From Alkalihalobacillus sp. BA299 (GTDB lineage: Bacteria; Bacillota; Bacilli; Bacillales; Bacillaceae_F): a stretch of DNA of 64,000 nt. The translations under genes were made by a program, and so were the position numbers. Location: assembly GCF_017745675.1 (NCBI RefSeq), contig NZ_JAFLJM010000002.1:62001-126000 (forward strand), given 5' to 3'. The notes beneath the pieces are model-generated. The model did not search any database. It was given only the letters and a program-made list of their open reading frames with translations, and had not been told where the DNA came from. Shown here in pieces: positions 1 through 8,631 of this stretch (positions are counted from its first letter, which is position 1; each line of letters starts with the position of its first letter).

Positions 1-269
1 ATCCGATGCATAGCTTGTGTCGTAATATCTAAAGCCGAATCAGCACTATCCATCCAATTATATACTTCCGCTAAATTCCGCTTAAACTGATCTACCTCAG
101 TCACTTGTGTACGATAACGCATTCCCTTCATCGCCACAACTGGATCTTGATGAGCACGCGTTATTTTCTTTTGGCTTGAAAGCTGATCTTGAAGCTTACC
201 TAAACGTTCATAGCCTTGGTTAATGTGTCGTAATGTATTTGCTGAAAGCATCGATTGAGTAACACGCAT
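1..269 (-). CDS. flgL: FlgL, hook-filament junction protein (N-terminal part)
   Basis: Partial gene: the start codon is at 267-269 and the reading frame runs off the left edge of the window. The visible 89 residues begin MRVTQSMLSANTLRHINQGY, the conserved amphipathic N-terminal helix of flagellin-like axial proteins, which packs in the filament core. FlgL is the second of the two junction proteins between hook and filament and is exported by the flagellar type III apparatus. It lies 19 bp downstream of flgK, as in Bacillus, so the two are almost certainly cotranscribed. Confidence 0.93.
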   Translation of the reverse strand, partial: MRVTQSMLSANTLRHINQGYERLGKLQDQLSSQKKITRAHQDPVVAMKGMRYRTQVTEVDQFKRNLAEVYNWMDSADSALDITTQAMHR

Positions 270-288
270 TTTTATTCATCTACCTCGC

Positions 289-2193
289 TTATAGACCCGA
301 ACGGCCCATTCGATTAATAATACGGTCAAGCATATCGTCGACCATCGTTATATTTCTCGCAGCTGCATTGTACGCATGCTGGTATTTAATAATATTCGTC
401 ATTTCTTCGTCGAGAGATACGTTACTCGCCGCCATCCTCCGCTCTTCTACTGCCGTACGTAACGTATCTGCATTACGCTTCATCCGGTCTGCTTCATTTG
501 TATTGACGGCCATATCTCCAATGATCCCTTGATAAAAGCTTTGTACATTTGTTGTGGAGCCACCATAATTTAACGTTCTGTCTTTTACATTAGCTAAAGC
601 AAGTGCATTAGAACCGTCTCCTGCATAACCAATCGTCTGAGCACCATTCACTAAATCCGAAATCGACCAAACCGTATTATCCAAAGCATTATTTTTATCC
701 ATCGCACTAACATTAATAGTAATTCCATTAACGGTAAAATCACTTGGCATCGCTGCCCAATCAGCACCATTTACTTGGTATTGCCATTGATCATTGGCAG
801 AAACGTATTGCACTTCTACTGTATCTGGGCCAGTACCTGTATATACGCCGCTAACGTTTGGATTAGCTCCTGTATAAGCAGGATCACTAGGTGTCATCGA
901 CCCATAAACAGTTGTTCCATTCGATGATGCGGCAATTTTGTCCAGTGAGTTTCTAATATCTGCTGATAACTGCAGCTTTGACGCAGCACCACGGGGATCG
1001 TCACTCGTTGGCAAACGATCAGTATCTCCTTTATATGTGAAAAAGTCGATACCAGGTCCTTTGATTCCATCCTTAATATCATCTAAATTCCACCCTGCCT
1101 GGTGAAGCGAGTTGAACTCTTGGACAAATGTATATACCATCACATCAAGCTGGTTTAACATATTTGGATACAGACCAAACTCTTGACCTCCTGCTCCAAA
1201 GAAACCGTATGACTCCATGTTAGCAACGAGCTTGCCATGCGCATTAAACTCATCCACTCGAAATGCAACTATACCTCCTGCTGCATCTAAGTCAGGATTG
1301 GAAGAGAAGGCATCAGGTGAGCCAAAATAGATTTTTTCAATTAACCCTTTTTCTCCATTTTCCATTTCTTGATACTTTACTTGTGCCTCATTCGTCTGAA
1401 AGTTTCTTGCATCTACTAACGTAACCCCGACATCACGACCATTTTCATCTGCTAACTTAATATTATATAAACCTTCTGCTACACTCGATGGATTTCCACC
1501 ACTATCAACTCTCTCAACTCTTATATTAGCAAGCTTTGAAATTTCATCTACTAATACATCTCTACGATCGTATAGATCATTTGGTACATATCCATGCGGC
1601 TCTACCTTTGCGATTTGTAGATTAATATTATTAATTTGGCGAATTAAAGTATTCATTTCATGGACATTGCCATCAATTTCTTTTTGGATATCACGCTGTA
1701 CTGTCGTTAATGAATCCGCTGCATAGTTAAAAGTATCTGCTAGTGCGTATCCTTGCTGTCGTACGACAGAGCGCGCACCAGAATCTTCAGGATGAACCGA
1801 CAAATCCTGTAAGGCATTCCAAAACTTGTCCATCGTTTTCGCAATTCCATCTTCAGAAGGTTCATTTAAAATATCTTCCATTTTATGAAGAGCTTCAAAC
1901 CGAGCGTCCCAAAATCCATGCTTTGAATTTTCATTGCGAAATTGTAGATCAAGAAATTGTTCACGATATCTTTGTATAGAATCGACTTGAACTCCCGTCC
2001 CTATTTGTCCGGGAATCCCCGGTCGAGAAAAAGATTGACCAGGGAATGGCTCCCCTGGTGTTAAATTCACACGCTGCCGGGAGTAACCAGGTGTATTTGC
2101 ATTCGCTATATTGTGTCCAGTCGTTTGAAGAGCACCTTGATGAGCCATTAAACTACGGCGTGCTGTCTCCAATCCGTGAAATGATGAAATCAT
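289..2193 (-). CDS. flgK: FlgK, hook-filament junction protein 1 (HAP1)
   Basis: A 634-residue flagellar axial protein that caps the hook and connects it to the filament. The N-terminal signature around residues 5-45 (SFHGLETARRSLMAHQGALQ, then NIANANTPGYSRQR) is diagnostic, and the C-terminus (LDEEMTNIIKYQHAYNAAARN) is the matching core helix. It is more than 100 residues longer than the roughly 507-residue B. subtilis protein as I recall it. The extra length appears to sit in the variable outer region around residues 390-520. flgN lies 39 bp upstream and flgL follows, so it belongs to the sigma-D late flagellar operon. Confidence 0.96.
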   Translation of the reverse strand: MISSFHGLETARRSLMAHQGALQTTGHNIANANTPGYSRQRVNLTPGEPFPGQSFSRPGIPGQIGTGVQVDSIQRYREQFLDLQFRNENSKHGFWDARFEALHKMEDILNEPSEDGIAKTMDKFWNALQDLSVHPEDSGARSVVRQQGYALADTFNYAADSLTTVQRDIQKEIDGNVHEMNTLIRQINNINLQIAKVEPHGYVPNDLYDRRDVLVDEISKLANIRVERVDSGGNPSSVAEGLYNIKLADENGRDVGVTLVDARNFQTNEAQVKYQEMENGEKGLIEKIYFGSPDAFSSNPDLDAAGGIVAFRVDEFNAHGKLVANMESYGFFGAGGQEFGLYPNMLNQLDVMVYTFVQEFNSLHQAGWNLDDIKDGIKGPGIDFFTYKGDTDRLPTSDDPRGAASKLQLSADIRNSLDKIAASSNGTTVYGSMTPSDPAYTGANPNVSGVYTGTGPDTVEVQYVSANDQWQYQVNGADWAAMPSDFTVNGITINVSAMDKNNALDNTVWSISDLVNGAQTIGYAGDGSNALALANVKDRTLNYGGSTTNVQSFYQGIIGDMAVNTNEADRMKRNADTLRTAVEERRMAASNVSLDEEMTNIIKYQHAYNAAARNITMVDDMLDRIINRMGRSGL

Positions 2194-2232
2194 GTATGTT
2201 CCTCCGTTTCTCTCTCTAACAAACTATAAAGC

Positions 2233-2733
2233 TTAGGCCTTTGAATCGAAAATAGAACGACTTGCCACTGTATCATTATTGCTTTTGGTTGGGCGTTGAT
2301 AATTGACATCATCAGGCTCTGGAGTTAATAAATCAAGGGAAAGGTTCACAAACCGCAACGAATCTTCAATAAGCTGCTGATTAAGCTCATTATTCTTTTT
2401 TAACGTATCAATTTCAGATAAGAGCGCCCTGTAAAGCTTTAAAAGTAATGATTGTTCATCTTTAGGGGCGTGTTCAATCAGTTGATCCATCGTCACGTCT
2501 TCTGTTACCAGTCCCTTATCAGTAAAAAATTGTTCGACTACAAGCATGCGATTCTCTTCTAACTTTCTCAGCTGCTGGATAAGTGCCACTTCTTTTTTGA
2601 TGAGCAGATCAAGAGCAGGCATTTCCCCTTTTTTTACAATTTCAGTTTTTTCAACAGCAATCTCATTTAATACTTGGTGCAATTTGATTAAGTCTGCTAA
2701 CACCTTTATGACTGCTTTTGCTGACATGCTCAT
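2233..2733 (-). CDS. flgN: FlgN-family flagellar export chaperone
   Basis: A 166-residue, highly helical and charged protein in the position of B. subtilis yvyG/flgN, between flgM and flgK. FlgN chaperones bind the junction proteins FlgK and FlgL in the cytoplasm and deliver them to the export gate. Long helices with heptad spacing are visible at about residues 5-70 and 90-135, with a flexible tail. The assignment rests mainly on gene order, length and helical character, because this family diverges quickly. Confidence 0.85.
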   Translation of the reverse strand: MSMSAKAVIKVLADLIKLHQVLNEIAVEKTEIVKKGEMPALDLLIKKEVALIQQLRKLEENRMLVVEQFFTDKGLVTEDVTMDQLIEHAPKDEQSLLLKLYRALLSEIDTLKKNNELNQQLIEDSLRFVNLSLDLLTPEPDDVNYQRPTKSNNDTVASRSIFDSKA

Positions 2734-2751
2734 CTCTCCTTACTGCTTCTA

Positions 2752-3015
2752 CTATGCTTTCATCCAATAGTCATAAAGCTTATTAGCTACTGCCTGTGCA
2801 TCGACTTTATAAGTACCCGATTGAATTTTTTCTTTTAATTCACTGACTTTTTCTTGACGAGCAGCATCAATTCTTGTACTTTGTTGAAGCTCTAAAGCTG
2901 CTTTTGAAATTTGAATTTGATCTTTCTTCGTACTCGTTTCGTTAGTAGACGTTTGTTTTTCCACTTGCTTACGATACGGATTATTTTGAATCGATTGATA
3001 TGGGTTGATTTTCAT
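2752..3015 (-). CDS. flgM: FlgM, anti-sigma-D factor
   Basis: An 87-residue negative regulator that holds sigma-D until the hook-basal body is complete. The N-terminus MKINPYQSIQNNPYRKQ matches the usual FlgM opening, and the C-terminal half (IDAARQEKVSELKEKIQSGT then VDAQAVANKLYDYW) is the conserved sigma-binding helix pair. The ATG at 3013-3015 is preferred over a GTG three codons earlier because AAAGGAG sits eight bases before it. Cotranscription with yvyF, flgN and flgK from the sigma-D promoter at 3704-3730 would give the known feedback on late flagellar genes. Confidence 0.94.
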   Translation of the reverse strand: MKINPYQSIQNNPYRKQVEKQTSTNETSTKKDQIQISKAALELQQSTRIDAARQEKVSELKEKIQSGTYKVDAQAVANKLYDYWMKA

Positions 3016-3104
3016 TGATGACACTCCTTTCTTTATTTAAATTCTTTGTCTTTAAAAATGATCCGTTTTCTTTTCTATCGTCTAAAATCCATTTAATATT
3101 AATC

Positions 3105-3536
3105 CTACTTTTTTCTCAAATCATCATTAAATAAGTGGTAGGTCATTCTCGTTGAATGTTCTTTCTTTTGATGACGTTCTGCAATTTCCTGTTCTTTGTG
3201 ATGTTGTTCTAAATCCTTTTTTAAATTTGAAAAACAACTTGTACAAAGCTTTCCTTCACGAATGAGTTTCCCACATGAATCACAAGGATAACCTAAGTTA
3301 GGAAACTCAGCTAATTGCAAACGACCCTCGCGAATAAATTGAAAAATGTATTCTTCTTTTACTCCAGTTGCTTCAACGACTTCTTGTAGGCTAGCTTTTC
3401 GATTGTCCCTTTTTCGTATAAACGTGTAAACGGTTTGGAACATCTGATCTACTTCTTTATGGCATTTATCACATATCGAACGTAATGCTTTGATAAAGAG
3501 GCCCCCACACCTCGGACAATTTTCTAAATTAGGCAT
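3105..3536 (-). CDS. yvyF: YvyF-like flagellar-region zinc-binding protein
   Basis: A 143-residue protein of the family found between comFC and flgM in Bacillaceae (TIGR03826 as I recall it). Two Cys4 knuckles are visible: CPRCGG/CDKC near residues 7-25 and CDSCGKLIREGKLCTSC near residues 85-102. A winged-helix-like stretch lies between them (ASLQEVVEATGVKEEYIFQF). The role is not settled; in B. subtilis yvyF is cotranscribed with flgM and has been linked to flagellar regulation. It is the first gene after the sigma-D promoter. Confidence 0.88.
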   Translation of the reverse strand: MPNLENCPRCGGLFIKALRSICDKCHKEVDQMFQTVYTFIRKRDNRKASLQEVVEATGVKEEYIFQFIREGRLQLAEFPNLGYPCDSCGKLIREGKLCTSCFSNLKKDLEQHHKEQEIAERHQKKEHSTRMTYHLFNDDLRKK

Positions 3537-3672
3537 ACACTTCTCCCCCTGCTTTACCTATTATATCCTTTTGCTGATGGATTCATTTATTGCCAATGGC
3601 CGATCACTGCATGACCGTATGCTTAGTCGCATGAATATTCGAATTGATAAAATGTGCACATGATGGCGATCT

Positions 3673-3691
3673 CTAAAATCGTAAATTTTAG
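3673..3691. repeat. Inverted repeat in the yvyF-flgM leader
   Basis: CTAAAAT and ATTTTAG form perfect 7-bp arms around a 5-base loop. The dyad lies just downstream of the expected start of transcription of the sigma-D promoter at 3704-3730. It has no U-tract, so it could be an operator or a 5'-UTR hairpin. Function is not known. Confidence 0.4.
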
Positions 3692-3703
3692 TCTATATCA
3701 GTT

Positions 3704-3730
3704 ATATCGGCACAATGGAATTTTTTTTTA
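3704..3730 (-). promoter_or_regulatory. Sigma-D (motility) promoter for yvyF-flgM-flgN-flgK-flgL
   Basis: On the minus strand the sequence reads TAAA, exactly 15 bases, then GCCGATAT. This is the full sigma-D consensus with optimal spacing. It lies about 170 bp upstream of yvyF in the 316-bp gap between comFC and yvyF and drives the late flagellar genes leftward. The rest of the gap (3537-3852) shows no gene. Confidence 0.93.
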
Positions 3731-3852
3731 GGTATTTCTTTATCGTCATCGATTTTCTGCGGATATTTGGGGGAAGGATTACTTTAAATAACTCAGGAAA
3801 CAACAATTTTAAACCCTTTCACCGAAACCTACCTCTCCCCTGCTATCTCAAG

Positions 3853-4569
3853 CTACCCCCGCGCGACTGTCAGTGACGATACCGACTGTGCCCCACAGTC
3901 AAGTAATGCTTTTGCCGCGTAGCGTACCGTCGACCCCGTCGTATAAATATCATCTACAAGTGTGATGTGTACCGATTCAATCTGCTTTTGAAAATGACTC
4001 ACTACTGCAAATGGGTTTTCTTTACGATTAATACGGTCGGCACGGTTGCGCTTACTTTGCTTTTCTTCGTGGTTGGTGCGGTGCAGTGCAGGTACTGAAT
4101 TTCCAATGAATTGGCACAGCACGTCCGCCTGGTTGAAGCCGCGCTCATACAGTCGTTGTTTACTTAGTGGGATCGGCACAAGAAGACTCCCTTTAAATTC
4201 ACTCCCAAAACTGACTAATAGCTGCGATGCAAACACCGCACCAAGTGCATAATCTCCCCGATATTTAAACTGAGCTGTTACTTCCTTTAAAAAGGGATTG
4301 TATTGGTACACCGATCGATTTCTCGTTAAGATCCCCTGCCACTGCACATTCTCCTCCCAGCGTGTGCAGTCACGGCAAATCCCGTCTTCATAAAATTTTT
4401 CATCTAATTTACTGAGCGATCTTCCACATTTTCCGCACAGTGGTGGCACTAAACGTTCAAGGTTGCTACGGCACGTCTCACAAAGCAGAGTCTCAGCCTC
4501 CAATCCAAAGAATGCTGCCCAACTTGCTTTCGTTCGTATCGGTGTGTAACAGTAAAGGCACTGGTTCAT
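3853..4569 (-). CDS. comFC: ComFC, competence phosphoribosyltransferase-like protein
   Basis: A 238-residue ComF-family protein needed for transformation, thought to act with ComFA on incoming single-stranded DNA. The N-terminus has a Cys4 zinc finger (CLYCYTPI, CETC, CGKCGRS, CRDC). The C-terminus has the phosphoribosyltransferase loop HITLVDDIYTTGSTVRYAAK. It begins only five bases after comFA ends, and no comFB lies between them, unlike B. subtilis. If comFC depends on a promoter upstream of comFA, the prophage insertion is polar on it; the terminator at 5518-5538 would reinforce this. Confidence 0.94.
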   Translation of the reverse strand: MNQCLYCYTPIRTKASWAAFFGLEAETLLCETCRSNLERLVPPLCGKCGRSLSKLDEKFYEDGICRDCTRWEENVQWQGILTRNRSVYQYNPFLKEVTAQFKYRGDYALGAVFASQLLVSFGSEFKGSLLVPIPLSKQRLYERGFNQADVLCQFIGNSVPALHRTNHEEKQSKRNRADRINRKENPFAVVSHFQKQIESVHITLVDDIYTTGSTVRYAAKALLDCGAQSVSSLTVARG

Positions 4570-4574
4570 CGAAT

Positions 4575-5492
4575 TTAAAAACCGCCTTCCTCATTCATTT
4601 TTTCAATATGGCGCTTAGCCTCGATCATCGCCATCGTTTTTCCAAAATGAAAGAAAACGATATCGCCACTAGGAAAATCATTATGGCGCCCAACACGACC
4701 AGCAATTTGCACTAGTGCACTTTCGGTAAAAATGACGTCTTCAGCTCCCAATACAGCGACATCAATATTCGGAACGGTCACCCCACGCTCTAAAATAGTC
4801 GTCGTAATTAACAGCTGGATTTCACCTTTTCGAAATTTCTCAACCTTTTGATGCCGCGCTTCATCTTCTGCATGGACACTCTCATAATCGATGCCTTGCA
4901 TACTTAAGATTCGGACAAGCTGCTCACCAACTTCAATGGCAGGTACAAATAAAAATACTTGCTTCCTGTTTTCCGACCGTTCTTTTAACCAGCGTTCTAC
5001 ACTTAGAGGTAGACGTTTTTTATTAAGTTGTTTTTTCCAATTACCACACCATTGAAATTTAGGCACCGGTAGCGGATAGCCATGATAGCGTTTAGGGACT
5101 TTGACTTGAGGGATCTTTTTTAGTTCAGCAGAGGGGGTGGCGGTTAAAAATACAGTGACTCCATTATCTTTTTGCGCTTTCTGTACAGCAAACTGCAGGC
5201 TTTTATCATAGGAATACGGAAAGGCGTCGACTTCATCGACAATGACGACATCGAAGTAGTTGCGGTAGCGCAGGAGTTGGTGCGTGGTAGATATAACAAG
5301 TTGACCATCTTTTCCTTTGTCTTCGCTCCCACCGTAAAGTGACACCACTGAGGTTGTTGGAAATGCGGCTTTTAAACGTGGCGTTAATTCAATGACTACA
5401 TCCGTGCGCGGCGCGGCAACGAGTACTCTTTTTCTTGCTGCTATAGCTTTAGCCATGCCTTGAAATAACATCTCCGTTTTACCTGATCCACA
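4575..5492 (-). pseudogene. comFA: ComFA C-terminal fragment, severed by prophage
   Basis: About 305 codons of the competence helicase ComFA, the ATPase thought to drive DNA through the ComEC channel. The fragment starts inside Walker A (CGSGKTEM) and keeps the DEVD box (VVIVDEVDAFPYS), motif III (FLTATPS) and the helicase C domain, with the arginine-finger region QIAGRVGRHNDFPSGD. Its upstream end is the prophage attL; the codons before CGSGKT (FYTFSWLVI) are phage sequence. The N-terminal fragment lies 44 kb away at 49773-50347. As long as the prophage stays in, no intact ComFA can be made; excision restores the frame. Confidence 0.95.
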
Positions 5493-5500
5493 AATAACCA
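5485..5500. other. attL, left prophage-host junction
   Basis: Host comFA sequence (reading CGSGK on the minus strand) changes to phage sequence at the dinucleotide CA at 5491-5492. The same CA occurs at 49773-49774 in attR. Joining host-left, CA and host-right gives codons for W-A-V-C-G-S-G-K-T, an intact Walker A motif in frame. A two-base shared core is what large serine integrases use. Confidence 0.85.
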
Positions 5501-5517
5501 ACCATGAGAACGTATAA

Positions 5518-5538
5518 AAGCCCACAAAAAGTGGGCTT
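5518..5538 (-). terminator. Terminator at the left prophage end
   Basis: AAGCCCAC and GTGGGCTT form an 8-bp perfect stem around five As. It overlaps the stop codon of the 59-aa gene at 5537-5716 and sits about 25 bp inside attL. It should insulate the phage left operon from the severed comFA and comFC. The U-tract on the minus strand is short (TTTTATA). Confidence 0.75.
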
Positions 5539-5716
5539 ATCTTTTCTCTAAATACAATTCATAAATATTTGGTTTTCTAACCGCTTTTTTAGGAGAACGC
5601 ATATCTTGCTCAATCAATCGTTTAATATAGTCTGAAAAGCTTCCGTGTTGCCTCAAAGCATATTCTAATATCTTACTATCCTTTTCCTCGAAACTAACCA
5701 CCTTACGTTTACTCAT
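5537..5716 (-). CDS. Small ribbon-helix-helix-like protein
   Basis: A 59-residue protein beginning MSKRKVVSFEEKDSKILEYA. A short strand (KVVSF) followed by two helices (DSKILEYALRQHGSFSDYIKRLIEQDM) resembles ribbon-helix-helix DNA-binding or partition proteins. It is the last gene of the leftward left-end cluster, 20 bp after the replication-relaxation gene. A DNA-binding partner of that protein or an autoregulator are both possible; this is inference from fold-like pattern only. Confidence 0.6.
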   Translation of the reverse strand: MSKRKVVSFEEKDSKILEYALRQHGSFSDYIKRLIEQDMRSPKKAVRKPNIYELYLEKR

Positions 5717-5736
5717 GATGCACCACCACCAATAAC

Positions 5737-6351
5737 TTAGTACACATCATTTAGTGTCATTACATAACCTTCTATCCCTTTTTGCTCCATGTATTCTTCT
5801 AATGTTTTTTGTCGACTATCTACCTTGGTTAGCCATATTAGCATAGGTAGAAATCCGTTATTCATTTTTTTGATTTCCTTATATTTATCAATTTTCCTTC
5901 GATTATTTATCATATGCTGCCGATGATCAACTTCCACTAAATAATGCGCGTCACCCGCTTTAAACCTTACATCGGACACTAAGATTGTTTTCCCGGTTTC
6001 ATTTTCCGTAATTTTAAATTCTGGTTCCCATATTTCCGGTTTATCAAACTGTATATAAATTTCATTCCTCATTACCGCATGTTCAATGTTTTCCATGCGT
6101 GTTCTAACTTTTGTGGATCCGATTAACTCCCTTCCTTTTTTATTTAAATAAAACACATTTTCTTGCAATCGTTGACAGTGCAAATATTGACTCATTCTTT
6201 GTATAACTTTTTGTGAGTTCCTTTCTGATCCTAGATTATGAAGTTTCCTTAATTGACTCGTTGATACAAACCCTAATTTATCAATTGTGCATAAGATTTG
6301 TTCCCTTCTTATTCGGCCGAATTCTTTCGGACTTAACTTTTTTACGCCCAA
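5737..6351 (-). CDS. Replication-relaxation family protein
   Basis: A 204-residue protein that looks like the Replic_Relax family found on Gram-positive plasmids and conjugative elements. Residues 10-75 form a winged-helix-like domain (REQILCTIDKLGFVSTSQLR). Residues 85-180 resemble a small nuclease-type core, with acidic and basic residues in SDVRF, HYLVEVDHRQ and RRKIDKYKE. It overlaps the FtsK-like gene by about 70 bases, so the two are coupled. A role in DNA processing together with the translocase is inferred, not shown. Confidence 0.65.
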   Translation of the reverse strand: MGVKKLSPKEFGRIRREQILCTIDKLGFVSTSQLRKLHNLGSERNSQKVIQRMSQYLHCQRLQENVFYLNKKGRELIGSTKVRTRMENIEHAVMRNEIYIQFDKPEIWEPEFKITENETGKTILVSDVRFKAGDAHYLVEVDHRQHMINNRRKIDKYKEIKKMNNGFLPMLIWLTKVDSRQKTLEEYMEQKGIEGYVMTLNDVY

Positions 6352-7558
6352 CTTTCTTCACCTCGTATTGCTTTACTAACTCATAATGATCAATTAACTC
6401 CCATCTTCTCTCTTTCTTGTCGCGCACCATAGGCGCAGGCACTTGGACTGTTTCATACTTAAAACTCTTTACAATACAACGTCCTGGTATTCCTGGTAAG
6501 CTTTCAAGACCTTGATCATCCATAACAACTCTAGATGCTGTTTGGTCTGCTACTTGAAATCCTATACGAACAGGCGCATTTTGTTTGATAAACATTGGCA
6601 AAGCTTCTTTTACAGGGTATTGGGTAAATACCATTAATCTAAAACCAAAACCTCCACCCATCGATGCCATTCGCCCTACATAATATTCAATTTCTTCTCT
6701 CTTATTAGGTTGACCTCTTCCAGGTCGCTTCTTTAACTCATGATCTTTTGAACTAAACAAGTCGTGCGACTCATCGATTATGATAAAGTCTCTTTGTTTA
6801 ATTGATGTGTGTACAATATTTTTATATCCTTTACGCTTAAAGAACTTCATCCGATTATCAAGCTTTTTATTTAAGTTCTTCAAAAGCTCATGTGCTTCTA
6901 TCGGTTTAGACGTAACAGACTTAACTTGTTTTAAATTTTCAAATTCCCAAAACTCAACACCGCCTTTTAGATCAATAATCCAAAAACGAACATTTTCAGG
7001 ATTTTGTAATATAAGCTGAGTCATAATATTTTTTAATAAAATTGTTTTTCCGAATCGTGTGGTTCCTCCTCCAACTACATGTGGGTAATCATCAAAATTA
7101 TGGGTGATTTCATCATATTGGTTTAGGCCTATGAGAACTCTCCACTTTTCTTCTTTACTTAAAAATGGTTGCAATGGTATTCGACTTGGCAAATCTTGTT
7201 TTGCTATTTTAAATATAACTATTCGATCTCCAAATTCTATTACTAATGGGCGACCTAAAGCATCTTGAACCGGTCCTTTTACTTGAGCAAAGCTTTCGAA
7301 TGCAATCCCCTTAGGCAATCCATAAATGTAAACATCGTATGGTTTTTCTTCTTTTTCATGTTTAGCGATAAGTTTAGGAAATTGAATATAAGTTTCTTTC
7401 CCTTTCCCTTTTCGAATGCCTACACCTAAATTCTCAAATACTTCTTTGATAATCTTTGGTACATCTTCTTTTTGATTGTTCTTGATAACTGACTTAAGCG
7501 CCAAACCAAATCCGGCAGCTGCAGGAAATAAAAGCAATTCAAATACCACACACAACAC
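6281..7558 (-). CDS. FtsK/SpoIIIE-type DNA translocase
   Basis: A 425-residue ATPase. Walker A is GGGTTRFGKTILLKN near residues 163-177; the second box is RDFIIIDESHDLF; a later motif is GFRLMVFTQYP. A short hydrophobic stretch at the N-terminus could be a membrane anchor. The true start may be the GTG at 7547-7549, which has AGGAG six bases upstream. Such proteins pump double-stranded DNA; relatives occur in ICEBs1-type elements (ConQ) and in some Bacillus phages. Its neighbour is a relaxation-family protein, so a plasmid-like transfer or segregation role is plausible. Confidence 0.85.
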   Translation of the reverse strand: MLCVVFELLLFPAAAGFGLALKSVIKNNQKEDVPKIIKEVFENLGVGIRKGKGKETYIQFPKLIAKHEKEEKPYDVYIYGLPKGIAFESFAQVKGPVQDALGRPLVIEFGDRIVIFKIAKQDLPSRIPLQPFLSKEEKWRVLIGLNQYDEITHNFDDYPHVVGGGTTRFGKTILLKNIMTQLILQNPENVRFWIIDLKGGVEFWEFENLKQVKSVTSKPIEAHELLKNLNKKLDNRMKFFKRKGYKNIVHTSIKQRDFIIIDESHDLFSSKDHELKKRPGRGQPNKREEIEYYVGRMASMGGGFGFRLMVFTQYPVKEALPMFIKQNAPVRIGFQVADQTASRVVMDDQGLESLPGIPGRCIVKSFKYETVQVPAPMVRDKKERRWELIDHYELVKQYEVKKVGRKKVKSERIRPNKKGTNLMHN

Positions 7559-7652
7559 TCCTAACTATAATTAATTACATTTAAAACGAATCCGACAAAA
7601 GCCGATATAAAAACAATTTAATAGTACGTTTTGTTATTCACCCAACGTCATG

Positions 7653-7856
7653 TTAACCGAACGGTAAAAATGTGGTAGAAAGAAAGGTGAAAAAACCTGC
7701 AATCTTGACCAATACGTACGTTGCCCCGGCTATTGAAATACTTTTTGATAAGACCATAGCTAAGTCTTGTTTTTCTAATTTATTTAAAACATATTCCCCA
7801 GCGAACGATGCCACTCCAATAGAACCCAAAGCAATAATTTCACCCACGCCTAACAT
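7653..7856 (-). CDS. Small membrane protein
   Basis: A 67-residue protein with two hydrophobic segments, about residues 3-20 (GEIIALGSIGVASFAGEYV) and 40-64 (SISIAGATYVLVKIAGFFTF). It overlaps the upstream zinc-ribbon gene by a few bases. It precedes the FtsK-like gene, whose membrane partner it might be. No family recognised. Confidence 0.65.
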   Translation of the reverse strand: MLGVGEIIALGSIGVASFAGEYVLNKLEKQDLAMVLSKSISIAGATYVLVKIAGFFTFLSTTFLPFG

Positions 7857-8059
7857 GACTTCACTTCCTTTCCGTCATGGCCAAATTCGAAATTGCAATC
7901 ACAGCACTCAAAACTATCTAAGTCGCTAATATCACCCCACGGCTCGCAATGATCAGGAGCTTCATCAACTTCCCAAGTTTTTACATAAATCATCGCACGA
8001 CCGATAACTAAATCATAAGAAACGATCTCATCACTTCCACATTTCGGGCATTTAATCAT
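7850..8059 (-). CDS. Small zinc-ribbon protein
   Basis: A 69-residue protein starting MIKCPKCGSDEIVSYDL. The N-terminal CPKCGS and the later CCDCNFEF pair give a Cys4 zinc ribbon. The ATG at 8057-8059 is chosen because GGAGGG lies eight bases before it; the longer frame has no such site. Part of the tightly packed left-end cluster; function not recognised. Confidence 0.7.
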   Translation of the reverse strand: MIKCPKCGSDEIVSYDLVIGRAMIYVKTWEVDEAPDHCEPWGDISDLDSFECCDCNFEFGHDGKEVKSC

Positions 8060-8075
8060 TACAAAAACCCTCCCT

Positions 8076-8309
8076 TTAGTAATAAATATCAGGGTCAATT
8101 CCTTCTAATTCGGTAATAATACCACCGGAAATTTCCTTTAATTCGTCGCTCAATTTACTGTCTTCTATCCTATCCGAAAAATCAATTAACCTGTAGTATA
8201 CATCTCTCAAACCAATAACTATATAATGCAATTCTTTATTGACTCCATTTAACTGCTCAAACATACTATGATTTTTAGGGTACTTCATTTGCGGTGCACC
8301 CCATTCCAT
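8076..8309 (-). CDS. Hypothetical helical protein
   Basis: A 77-residue acidic, helical protein (FEQLNGVNKELHYIVIGL, then EDSKLSDELKEISGGIIT). It overlaps the preceding gene by 25 bases and is followed closely by the zinc-ribbon gene. No family recognised; the real start may be the ATG of MKYPKNHS seven codons in. Confidence 0.6.
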   Translation of the reverse strand: MEWGAPQMKYPKNHSMFEQLNGVNKELHYIVIGLRDVYYRLIDFSDRIEDSKLSDELKEISGGIITELEGIDPDIYY

Positions 8310-8527
8310 CCAATGATTAAGTCACCTTTGGTTCCTCTAGCCTTACAAATATAACTGTTATCATCGATCCAAGGTGTACTGACAGAATATAAATTCCTAT
8401 TCGGAAACTCCTCGTTAAGTTTGCTCAGAAATTGATCCCATCCATTTTCATTTACATATCCCTTTACTTCTTCACGATCCGCACAAGCGTCATATGAACT
8501 TCCCCAGCCGAATTTTTCAAACATCAT
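8285..8527 (-). CDS. Hypothetical protein
   Basis: An 80-residue soluble protein with several aromatic residues (MMFEKFGWGSSYDACADREE). Its start overlaps the end of the 35-aa membrane protein gene, indicating translational coupling in the left-end cluster. No family recognised. Confidence 0.6.
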   Translation of the reverse strand: MMFEKFGWGSSYDACADREEVKGYVNENGWDQFLSKLNEEFPNRNLYSVSTPWIDDNSYICKARGTKGDLIIGWNGVHRK

Positions 8528-8631
8528 TTCACCCTCTTTAATTGATTTGTCTTTTCATCCATTTTCTTAATACATCCTATTAAATACCCACCATATAAAA
8601 CCATTCCAGCACCGATGACTGTAAAAATCAT
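8524..8631 (-). CDS. 35-aa single-pass membrane protein
   Basis: Reads MIFTVIGAGMVLYGGYLIGC followed by a charged tail KKMDEKTNQLKRVK: one membrane span and a cytoplasmic tail. GGTGTGGGAG precedes the ATG. The start overlaps the upstream stop (TAATGA) and the stop overlaps the next start (ATGATG), so it is embedded in the operon. Function unknown. Confidence 0.6.
   Translation of the reverse strand: MIFTVIGAGMVLYGGYLIGCIKKMDEKTNQLKRVK

Noticed and set aside
1743..1979. Plus-strand frame inside flgK
   Set aside because: Antisense shadow of a conserved gene with no start context.
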